Source of the DNA: Myxococcus xanthus
GTDB lineage: Bacteria > Myxococcota > Myxococcia > Myxococcales > Myxococcaceae
DNA length: 64,000 bases
Direction: 5' to 3'
Assembly: GCF_013116825.1 (NCBI RefSeq)
Contig: NZ_JABFNS010000008.1
Location: 37,897-101,896, forward strand
Of this stretch, positions 1 through 6,734 are shown piece by piece. The notes under the pieces are model-generated. The model did no database searches. It was not told the origin of the DNA and saw nothing but the letters and a program-made list of their open reading frames with translations. Within the stretch, counting starts at the first letter, position 1. Every line of letters begins with the position of its first letter. The position numbers and the translations under genes were made by a program.

Positions 1-1016
1 ACCCGTCCAACTCCTCGGAAGAGGTCTTCGCGGCCAGTGAGCTGGCTCGGGCGGGCGGCGTGGTGGCGCCGCGCATCTTCTCCACGGGCACCATCCTCTA
101 TGGCGCGTCCGGCGCGGGCTACCGCGCGCCCATTGAGACGGTGGACGACGCGCGCTCGCACCTGCGGCGGATGAAGGCCATGGGGGCCTTCAGCGTGAAG
201 AGCTACAACCAGCCGCGCAGAGACCAGCGGCAGAAGGTGCTCCAGGCGGCGCGCGAGCTGGACATGCTGGTGGTGCCAGAGGGCGGCTCGCTGTTCCAGC
301 ACAACCTGACGATGGTGGTGGACGGGCACACGGGCGTGGAGCACGCGATTCCGGTGGCGCGCATCTACGCGGACGTGAAGCAGCTGTGGGGCAAGAGCGG
401 CACTGGCTACACGCCGACGCTGGGCGTGGCCTACGGCGGCGTCTGGGGTGAGAACTACTGGTACCAGAAGACGAACGTGTGGGAGGACGAGCGCCTGTTA
501 TCCTTCGTCCCGCGCCGGGTGGTGGATTCGCGCAGCCGCCGGCCGTCCATGCACGTGCCGGACGACGAGTTCAACCACTTCGCCGCCGCCACCGTGGCGC
601 GCGAGCTGAGTGACGCGGGCGTGAGCGTGCAACTGGGCGCGCACGGCCAGCGTGAGGGCCTGGCGGCGCACTGGGAGGTCTGGATGTTCGGCCATGGCGG
701 CATGAAGCCGCTCCAGGCGCTGCGCTCGGCGACGCTGAGCGGGGCGCGCTACCTGGGCCTGGACGGGGAGATTGGCTCGCTGGAGGAGGGCAAGCTGGCG
801 GACCTCATCGTGCTGGATGGCAATCCCTTGCAGGACCTCAAGCACAGCCGCTCGGTGCGCTACACCATGGTGAACGGGCGCCTGTACGACGCGGCCACGC
901 TCAACGAGGTGGGGACGCGCCAACGCCCGCGCGCGAAGTTCTTCTTCGAGAAGGACGGGAACGAAGGCTGGAGCCCGAAGGCGACGGAGCACGCGCACAC
1001 GCACGCGTGCGACTGA
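1..1016 (+). CDS. Amidohydrolase family protein, C-terminal part
   Basis: The reading frame is already open at the left edge (first full codon at position 3), so the N-terminus lies outside the window. About 337 residues are visible. The fold looks like a metal-dependent amidohydrolase of the imidazolonepropionase/prolidase type that in many bacteria follows a TolB-like propeller: PRIFSTGTILYGA, GVEHAIP, and near the C-terminus ATLSGARYLGLDGEIGSLEE and GKLADLIVLDGNPL, the usual closing beta-sandwich. SVQLGAHGQREGLAAHWEV supplies the late metal/catalytic region. Reaction and substrate cannot be told from this part; hydrolysis of a C-N bond in a cyclic amide or dipeptide is the family norm. The last residues are His-rich (HAHTHAC). 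The macro-domain gene follows after 48 bases on the same strand. Confidence 0.85.
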   Translation, partial: PSNSSEEVFAASELARAGGVVAPRIFSTGTILYGASGAGYRAPIETVDDARSHLRRMKAMGAFSVKSYNQPRRDQRQKVLQAARELDMLVVPEGGSLFQHNLTMVVDGHTGVEHAIPVARIYADVKQLWGKSGTGYTPTLGVAYGGVWGENYWYQKTNVWEDERLLSFVPRRVVDSRSRRPSMHVPDDEFNHFAAATVARELSDAGVSVQLGAHGQREGLAAHWEVWMFGHGGMKPLQALRSATLSGARYLGLDGEIGSLEEGKLADLIVLDGNPLQDLKHSRSVRYTMVNGRLYDAATLNEVGTRQRPRAKFFFEKDGNEGWSPKATEHAHTHACD

Positions 1017-1064
1017 GCCCCCAGGCACCTCCACCCGAGGCGGGCGGGCGCTAGAGTCCGCGCC

Positions 1065-1529
1065 ATGCCCGTCTCTGTCATCGAAGGGGATTTGCTGGAC
1101 CAGCCGGTGGAGGCCATCGTCAATGCCTGGAACCGGAACATCATCCCCTGGTGGCTGCTGCTGCCGCAGGGGGTGTCCGGCGCCATCAAGCGCCGGGGCG
1201 GGGTCGGGCCCTTCCGCGAGGTGGCGAAGGCAGGCGCCATGCCCCTGGGCTCGGCGGTGGTGACCTCCGCCGGGCGGTTGCCATTTAAGGCCATCATCCA
1301 CGTGGCGGGCATCGACCTGCTCTGGCGCGCCTCGGTGCGCTCCATCCAGGACTCGGTCCGCAATGCCCTGGCGAAGGCCCGCGAGCAGGGTTTGCGCTCC
1401 GTCGCCTTCCCCGTCATTGGCGCGGGCTCCGGCAGTTTTGATGAAGCGCGCGCGCTGGAGCTGATGCGCCAGGTCCTGGATGTGGAAGCTGGCGCCCTCG
1501 ACGTGCGCGTCGTGCGCTTCCGGCCATAG
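1065..1529 (+). CDS. Macro domain protein (ADP-ribose-binding type)
   Basis: A 154-residue single-domain protein. It begins with the macro-domain opening VIEGDLLDQPVEAIVNAWN, which contains the adenine-binding Asp and the Asn of the NAN-type motif. PLGSAVVTSAG and the second ligand loop FPVIGAGSGSF follow. Macro domains bind or hydrolyse ADP-ribose derivatives such as O-acetyl-ADP-ribose and mono-ADP-ribosylated proteins; whether this one is a hydrolase is not visible. The usual GGG loop is replaced by a longer hydrophobic stretch (RNIIPWWLLLPQGVSG), which is also seen in many stand-alone bacterial macro proteins. The start is the only ATG before the conserved strand; no strong ribosome binding site precedes it. 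Confidence 0.85.
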   Translation: MPVSVIEGDLLDQPVEAIVNAWNRNIIPWWLLLPQGVSGAIKRRGGVGPFREVAKAGAMPLGSAVVTSAGRLPFKAIIHVAGIDLLWRASVRSIQDSVRNALAKAREQGLRSVAFPVIGAGSGSFDEARALELMRQVLDVEAGALDVRVVRFRP

Positions 1530-1558
1530 CGACGGCTTGGGGTTCGTCGAGCACGTGC

Positions 1559-1690
1559 ATGGCCACGTGTGACTTCATGGCCGCCGACCCGGGGTGCCCC
1601 ACGGGCACCGTGTGCGGCGTCCAGGGGCTGTGCCAGGAGCAGGCCGTCCAGGTGGCGAGTGGCTTCGACTTCGACCCGGCCCTCATCGGC
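1559..1690 (+). pseudogene. Possible remnant of a Cys-rich secreted protein
   Basis: Between the macro-domain gene and the convergent SDR gene, the plus strand encodes a short Cys-rich run with CPTGTVCGVQGLCQ. The pattern CPxGxxC...GxCQ is typical of myxobacterial lipoproteins and recurs in this window at 28829-29155 and in the N-terminus of 53835-55688. The frame has no signal peptide and runs into the hairpin and then antisense into the SDR gene, so it is not an intact gene. I read it as a decayed fragment; chance is an alternative. Confidence 0.3.
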
Positions 1691-1691
1691 G

Positions 1692-1724
1692 CCCCGCTTC
1701 CGCGCGACGGTGGCGGAAGCGGGG
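1692..1724. terminator. Hairpin terminator, convergent with SDR gene
   Basis: A perfect 12-bp inverted repeat (CCCCGCTTCCGC / GCGGAAGCGGGG) with a 9-base loop, 8 bases beyond the stop of the minus-strand SDR gene. There is no clear U tract on either strand, so it may work as a strong GC hairpin or with Rho. Confidence 0.6.
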
Positions 1725-1732
1725 TGTCGTCT

Positions 1733-2611
1733 CTACTCCTTCGACCCACCCCCGAGGATGCGTGGCGCCGACGCGCGGTGGAAGCCCTCGTAGGGCTTGG
1801 AGGCGGTGGTCTCCTCCAGCGGGAAAATCTTGGTGTTGCACGACGCGCCACCATCAATCTTGATGACGTCGCCGGTGATGAAGGCCGCGGCGTCGGTGAG
1901 GAGGAAGACGATGGCGGCGCTCACCTCGGACTCGGTGGCGAGCCGCTGGAGCGGCACCTCCTTCTTGAGGAGGGGAATCATGGCCCGCACGCCCTCGTCC
2001 TTGTAGCTGTCCATGCCGCTGGAGGCCACCCAGCCGGGTGCCACGGCATTCACGCGCACGCCGGACGCGGCCCACTCCACGGCGGCCGTCTGCGTCAGGT
2101 TGAGCATGCCCATGCGCGCCGCGCCGGAGTGCCCCATGCCCGGCATGCCACCCCACGAGTCCGCGAGCATGTTGACGATGGAGCCTCCGTGGCTGCTCAT
2201 GGATTGGAGATAGACTTCCCGCGCCATCAGGAAGCCGCCGGTGAGGTTGGTGGACACCACCGCGTCAAAGCCCTTCTTGGAGATGGCCGACAGCGGCGAG
2301 GGGAACTGCCCGCCCGCGTTGTTGACCAGGCCATGGATGGGGCCGTGCGCGGCGATGATGCGCGCCACGGTGGCCTTCACGCCTTCCTCGTCGCGGATGT
2401 CGAGCACCTCGAAGGACGCCTTGCCGCCGTCCTCCTGGATTTCCCGCGCGACGGCCTCCAGCTTGTCGGGCTTGCGGCCCACCAGGACGACGTTGGCGCC
2501 CAGCGCGGCCAGCTCGTGCGCGGTGCAGCGGCCAATGCCACTGCCGCCGCCGGTGACGACGACGGTGCGGTTGCTGAAACAGCCCGGTGCGAAGAGAGAG
2601 CGGTAGCCCAT
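1733..2611 (-). CDS. Short-chain dehydrogenase/reductase, PECR/AtuB-like
   Basis: A 292-residue Rossmann-fold oxidoreductase. The NAD(P)-binding motif TGGGSGIG is at residues 20-27 and NNAG at 97-100. The usual YxxxK active site is absent: the equivalent stretch reads HSGAARMGM (Ser162, Arg166). This is like the peroxisomal trans-2-enoyl-CoA reductase and dienoyl-CoA reductase branch, where HSGAARAG is found. NAVAPGW and TGDVIKIDGG follow in the usual places. Its position 43 bases downstream of a TetR repressor gene and divergent from AtuA/carboxylase genes suggests an acyl-CoA or terpenoid oxidoreductase step in the same pathway, comparable to AtuB or AtuG. Substrate and direction of the reaction are inference. 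A strong hairpin closes the transcript. Confidence 0.85.
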   Translation of the reverse strand: MGYRSLFAPGCFSNRTVVVTGGGSGIGRCTAHELAALGANVVLVGRKPDKLEAVAREIQEDGGKASFEVLDIRDEEGVKATVARIIAAHGPIHGLVNNAGGQFPSPLSAISKKGFDAVVSTNLTGGFLMAREVYLQSMSSHGGSIVNMLADSWGGMPGMGHSGAARMGMLNLTQTAAVEWAASGVRVNAVAPGWVASSGMDSYKDEGVRAMIPLLKKEVPLQRLATESEVSAAIVFLLTDAAAFITGDVIKIDGGASCNTKIFPLEETTASKPYEGFHRASAPRILGGGSKE

Positions 2612-2654
2612 GGTCAGCTCCTGATGTGGCGGTCGTTCGTGAAACCCGTGGTCC

Positions 2655-3284
2655 TCAGCTCCTGCGGGTACGTCGGGCGCTCAGGGCCTCGTCCAGGGTG
2701 AGCGCCCAGCGGTGGAGGACCTTCTTCCTGCGCGCGCTGTCGTCTCTCAGCAGATTGGCCAGCGCGAGTCCCCGGATGAGGTCGAGCGTGCCCTGAATCA
2801 GCTCGCGCACCTCCGCCACGCTGTCATCCACGCCGAGAAGCTGCACCGTCAGCCGGTGGAACTCCCGCCCCACGCGGGCCTCCAGCGGAGCCAACTGCGC
2901 GCGCAGCTCCGCGTCCCCCACGGCGGCCACCCAGAGCTGCACCGCGGCGGTGAAGACAGGGCTGAGGTAGATGCCGGCCAGCATGTGGAGGATGGCCTCC
3001 GTGCGGCGAGCGTCGGCCGGCAGCTGGGCGGCCTTGCGGAGCACGGCCTCCACCTGCTGGTGCCCCACGTACTCCACGGCGGCGGCCACCAGGTCGGCGC
3101 GGGTGGGGAAGTGGTGCTGACAGGCGCCCCGGGACACACCCGCGCGCTCGGCAATCACAGTCATGGTCGCGCCCGCCCACCCCAGCTCGGAGAGCGCGCC
3201 AATGGCCGCCTCCATCAGACGCTGGCGCGTGACGCGGCTGCGCTCCTGCTCCTGCCTGCCGGACGTACCGGATGCCTCACTCAC
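2655..3284 (-). CDS. TetR family repressor (AtuR/LiuR-like role)
   Basis: A 209-residue TetR-type regulator. The DNA-binding domain lies near residues 15-65 and includes ATMTVIAERAGVSRGACQHH with the recognition helix; the rest is a helical ligand-binding domain. I chose the GTG at 3284, about 15 residues before the first conserved helix; the frame continues upstream without any signal, so this start is not certain. The gene is divergent from the AtuA/carboxylase operon and precedes the SDR gene in the same direction. A perfect palindrome in the intergenic gap (3309-3336) is its likely operator, so it probably represses both transcripts until an acyl-CoA-type ligand binds. This mirrors AtuR in Pseudomonas, but the ligand is inferred only. 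Confidence 0.88.
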   Translation of the reverse strand: MSEASGTSGRQEQERSRVTRQRLMEAAIGALSELGWAGATMTVIAERAGVSRGACQHHFPTRADLVAAAVEYVGHQQVEAVLRKAAQLPADARRTEAILHMLAGIYLSPVFTAAVQLWVAAVGDAELRAQLAPLEARVGREFHRLTVQLLGVDDSVAEVRELIQGTLDLIRGLALANLLRDDSARRKKVLHRWALTLDEALSARRTRRS

Positions 3285-3308
3285 CCGGCGAGGATGCGAG
3301 CCAAGGAC

Positions 3309-3336
3309 TAAAAAAGCAAGCACGCTTGCTTTTTTA
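3309..3336. promoter_or_regulatory. Palindromic TetR operator between divergent genes
   Basis: Two 13-bp arms TAAAAAAGCAAGC / GCTTGCTTTTTTA form a perfect inverted repeat around a 2-base centre. The site lies 25 bases upstream of the repressor start and 53 bases upstream of the AtuA-like start. GCAAGC-NN-GCTTGC palindromes are common TetR-family sites. It is AT-rich in otherwise GC-rich DNA, as expected for a shared promoter/operator. Confidence 0.8.
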
Positions 3337-3389
3337 AACGGTGCCTGCCCAGACTCACGCGTCTTTCGTTGCTGCCGAGTGGAGAGCTC

Positions 3390-5099
3390 ATGCCTGCGTC
3401 CCCCCTGCGTGTCGGCAATGCCTCGGGCTTCTATGGAGACCGCTTCTCGGCGGTCCGGGAGATGCTCGAAGGCGGCCAGCTCGACGTCCTGACTGGCGAC
3501 TACCTGGCCGAGCTGACGATGCTGATACTGGGCCGGGACCGGATGAAGGACCCGTCCACCGGCTATGCCAAGACGTTCCTGAGGCAGATGGAGCAGTGCC
3601 TGGCGTTGGTGGTGGAGAAGAAGGTCAAGGTCGTCACCAACGCGGGAGGGTTGAACCCCGCGGGGCTGGCCGCGGCCCTGCGCGAGGTCGCCGCGAAGCT
3701 GGGCGTGAAGGTGCGAGTGGCGCACGTGGAGGGAGATGACCTCTCCGGGCAGGCGGACGCGCTGGGCCTGGGCTCGCCGCTCACCGCGAACGCGTACCTG
3801 GGCGGGTGGGGCATCGCCGCGTGCCTGCGCGCGGGGGCGGACATCGTCGTCACGGGACGGGTGACGGATGCCTCGTTGGTGGTGGGCCCGGCGGCGGCGC
3901 ACTTCGGCTGGAAGGTGGATGACTGGGACCGGCTGGCGGGGGCCATGGTCGCCGGCCACGTCCTGGAGTGCGGCACGCAGGCCACGGGCGGTAACTTCTC
4001 CTTCTTCACGGAGTTGGACGCGCGGCGCCCCGGCTTCCCGCTGGCGGAGCTGTACGAGGACGGCAGCAGCGTCATCACCAAGCACGCGGGCACGGGCGGC
4101 GCGGTGACGGTGGACACGGTGCTGGCGCAGCTCGTCTATGAAATCACCGGGGCGCGGTACGCGGGCCCGGACGCCACGGCGCGCTTCGACACCATTGCCC
4201 TGGCGTCACACGGCAAGGACCGCGTCCGCATCTCCGGCGTGCGCGGCGAGCCGCCACCGCCCACGATGAAGGTGTGCCTCAACAACCTGGGGGGGTACCG
4301 GAACGAGGCGACGTTTATCCTGGTGGGGTTGGACATCGAGGAGAAGGCGAGACTGGTGCGCGAGCAACTGGAGGCGGCGCTGACGCGCAAGCCGAAGGAA
4401 CTCCAGTGGATGCTGACGCGGACGGACCGCGAGGACGCGGCCACCGAGGAGCAGGCCGCCGCCTTCCTTCGCGTGGTGGTGAAGGACGCCGACGCGAAGG
4501 TGGTAGGCCGGGCCTTCAGCGGCGCGGCGGTGGAGCTGGCGCTGGGCAGCTATCCCGGCTTCACGATGACGGCGCCTCCCTCCGACGGCGCGCCGTATGG
4601 CGTCTACACGCCCGCCTATGTCGAAGCGGGGCGCGTGGAGCACGTCGCCATCCTCGAGGATGGAACGCGCACAGCCATCACGCCTCCCGGCGAGACGCGC
4701 TCGCTGGAGTCCGTGGAGCCACCGCCGCTGCCGCCGCCACTGCCGGGCGGCCCCACGCGCCGGGTTCCACTGGGACGCATCGTCGCCGCGCGCAGTGGTG
4801 ACAAGGGCGGCACGGCGAACATCGGCGTCTGGGCGCGCACGGACGCGGCCTGGCGGTGGCTGGCGCATGCGCTCACGGAAGAGACGCTGCGCGAGCTGCT
4901 CCCGGAGGCCGCGCCGCTGCGCATCGAGCGGCACGTCTTCCCCAACCTGCGGGGGCTGAACTTCGTCGTTGATGGTTTGTTGGGGGAGGGCGTCTCCTCG
5001 TCCACCCGCTTCGACCCGCAGGGCAAGGCGCTGGGTGAGTGGCTGCGCTCGCGACACATGGACATCCCCGAGGCGCTGCTGCGCGAAGGACAGGAGTAG
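3390..5099 (+). CDS. AtuA family acyclic terpene utilisation protein (DUF1446)
   Basis: A 569-residue protein. The first ~450 residues match the DUF1446/AtuA domain (GNASGFYGDR, GDYLAELTMLIL, TNAGGLNP, GADIVVTGRVTDASL, ECGTQATGGN). The last ~110 residues form the small AtuA C-terminal domain (RSGDKGGTANIGVWAR, FPNLRGLNFVVDGLLG). AtuA is essential for citronellol/geraniol growth in Pseudomonas, but its chemistry is not established. The ATG at 3390 follows GGAG at 3381-3384. The stop is followed after 4 bases by the carboxylase beta gene, so the three plus-strand genes form one operon behind the TetR operator. DUF1446 proteins also occur next to other acyl-CoA carboxylases, so the terpene label is probable rather than proven. 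Confidence 0.85.
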   Translation: MPASPLRVGNASGFYGDRFSAVREMLEGGQLDVLTGDYLAELTMLILGRDRMKDPSTGYAKTFLRQMEQCLALVVEKKVKVVTNAGGLNPAGLAAALREVAAKLGVKVRVAHVEGDDLSGQADALGLGSPLTANAYLGGWGIAACLRAGADIVVTGRVTDASLVVGPAAAHFGWKVDDWDRLAGAMVAGHVLECGTQATGGNFSFFTELDARRPGFPLAELYEDGSSVITKHAGTGGAVTVDTVLAQLVYEITGARYAGPDATARFDTIALASHGKDRVRISGVRGEPPPPTMKVCLNNLGGYRNEATFILVGLDIEEKARLVREQLEAALTRKPKELQWMLTRTDREDAATEEQAAAFLRVVVKDADAKVVGRAFSGAAVELALGSYPGFTMTAPPSDGAPYGVYTPAYVEAGRVEHVAILEDGTRTAITPPGETRSLESVEPPPLPPPLPGGPTRRVPLGRIVAARSGDKGGTANIGVWARTDAAWRWLAHALTEETLRELLPEAAPLRIERHVFPNLRGLNFVVDGLLGEGVSSSTRFDPQGKALGEWLRSRHMDIPEALLREGQE

Positions 5100-5103
5100 A
5101 CCG

Positions 5104-6720
5104 ATGCCACGCATCACCTCGCGAATCGACCCGGGCTCCGAATCCTTCAAGGCGAACCGCGCGGACATGCTGGCCCGCGTTTCGGAGTTGCGCGCCATCG
5201 AGGCGAAGGTCCGCAACACGGAGAACCAGGCGAAGGAGAAGTTCCACAAGCGCGGGCAGCTCCTGCCTCGGGAGCGGCTGATGCTGCTGCTCGACCGGGG
5301 CTCGCCCTTCCTGGAGCTGTCCACGCTGTGTGGCTATGGCTACCACGACGACAGTGACGGCTCGCTGGCGGGCGGCAACAGCATCATCGGCATTGGCTAC
5401 GTGTCCGGGGTGCGGTGCATCGTCTTCGTGAACAACTCCGCCATCAAGGGCGGCACCGCGTCGCCGTGGGGTGTGCAGAAGGCGCTGCGCGCGCAGGCAT
5501 TGGCGCTGGAGAACAAGCTGCCCATGGTGTCGCTGGTGGAGAGCGGCGGCGCCAACCTGATGTACCAGCAGGAGATCTTCATCCCGGGTGGGGAGACCTT
5601 CTACAACCAGGCGCGGCTGTCGGCGGCGGGCATCCCCCAGGTGACGGTGGTGCACGGCTCCAGCACGGCGGGCGGCGCGTACCTGCCGGGCCTGTCCGAC
5701 TACGTGGTGATGGTGAAGAAGAAGGCGAAGGTGTTCCTCGCGGGCCCGCCGCTGCTCAAGGCGGCCACGGGGGAAGTCGCCACGGATGAGGAGCTGGGCG
5801 GCGCCCAGATGCACGCCACGGTGGCGGGCACTGCGGACTACCTGGCGGAGGACGACGCGGACGCCATCCGCATGGCCCGCGAAATCGTGGCGAAGCTCGG
5901 GTGGAACGCGCAGCTCCCGCCCACCGAGCGCCCCGCGTATGCCGAGCCCGTGTACTCGCCCGACGAGCTCTGCGGCGCCGTGCCCGTGGACTACCGCAAG
6001 CCCTACGATTGCCGCGAGGTCATCGCGCGCATCGTGGACGGCTCGGAGTTCACTGGCTTCAAGGACGAGTACGACGCGCACACCGTTTGCGGCTGGGCGA
6101 GCCTGTACGGCCACCCGCTGGGCATCATCGGAAACAACGGGCCGATTTCGCCCCAGGGCGCGACGAAGGCGGCGCAGTTCATCCAGCTGTGCTGCCAGAA
6201 GGACACGCCCATCCTCTACCTGCAGAACACCACGGGCTACCTGGTGGGCACGCAGCCGGAGCAGGGGGGCATCGTGAAGCACGGCGCGAAGATGATTCAG
6301 GCCGTGGCCAACGCGACGGTGCCGCAGCTCACGGTGTTGATTGGCGGTGCGTTCGGCGCGGGCAACTACGGCATGTGCGGCCGTCCGTTCCATCCGCGCT
6401 TCATCTTCGGGTGGCCCAACTCGCGCACCGCCGTCATGGGCGGCGAGCAGGCGGCGAAGGTGATGTCCATCGTCTTCGGGGAGAAGCTGGCCCGGCAGGG
6501 ACAGGTGGTGGACGAGGAGCAGCTCAAGGCGTTCTGCCAGCCCATCATCGACCAGTTCGACAAGGAGTCGCATCCGTTCAACTGCAGCGCGCGGATGTTC
6601 GACGACGGGCTCATCGACCCGCGGGACACGCGGCGGGTGCTCGGGTTCGCGCTGTCGGTGTGCCGTGAGGCGAAGCGGCGGCAGGTCCACCCCAACACGT
6701 TCGGCGTCGCGCGGCTGTGA
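5104..6720 (+). CDS. Acyl-CoA carboxylase beta subunit (geranyl-/methylcrotonyl-CoA type, AtuC-like)
   Basis: A 538-residue carboxyltransferase subunit, the usual length for AtuC and MccB. The N-terminal half has ARERLMLLLD-type helices (PRERLMLLLDRG), LVESGGANLMYQQ and GSSTAGGAYLPGLSDY. The C-terminal half has NNGPISPQGATKAAQF, NTTGYLVG and GGAFGAGNYGM, the acyl-CoA and biotin pocket loops. It transfers CO2 from biotin on the alpha subunit to an alpha,beta-unsaturated branched acyl-CoA in the cytoplasm. Methylcrotonyl-CoA and geranyl-CoA carboxylases are close relatives; the neighbouring AtuA favours the geranyl type, while leucine breakdown is the main alternative. It starts 4 bases after the AtuA stop, and the alpha subunit follows at once. 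Confidence 0.92.
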   Translation: MPRITSRIDPGSESFKANRADMLARVSELRAIEAKVRNTENQAKEKFHKRGQLLPRERLMLLLDRGSPFLELSTLCGYGYHDDSDGSLAGGNSIIGIGYVSGVRCIVFVNNSAIKGGTASPWGVQKALRAQALALENKLPMVSLVESGGANLMYQQEIFIPGGETFYNQARLSAAGIPQVTVVHGSSTAGGAYLPGLSDYVVMVKKKAKVFLAGPPLLKAATGEVATDEELGGAQMHATVAGTADYLAEDDADAIRMAREIVAKLGWNAQLPPTERPAYAEPVYSPDELCGAVPVDYRKPYDCREVIARIVDGSEFTGFKDEYDAHTVCGWASLYGHPLGIIGNNGPISPQGATKAAQFIQLCCQKDTPILYLQNTTGYLVGTQPEQGGIVKHGAKMIQAVANATVPQLTVLIGGAFGAGNYGMCGRPFHPRFIFGWPNSRTAVMGGEQAAKVMSIVFGEKLARQGQVVDEEQLKAFCQPIIDQFDKESHPFNCSARMFDDGLIDPRDTRRVLGFALSVCREAKRRQVHPNTFGVARL

Positions 6721-6734
6721 GAGGAGCGGACACG

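Noticed and set aside
1559..2701. A 380-codon plus-strand frame across the SDR gene
   Set aside because: From 1733 on it is antisense to a clear SDR gene and low-complexity. Only the first ~45 codons could mean anything.
4873..6690. A 605-codon minus-strand frame opposite the carboxylase genes
   Set aside because: Antisense to a well-conserved carboxyltransferase; composition is typical of a shadow frame.
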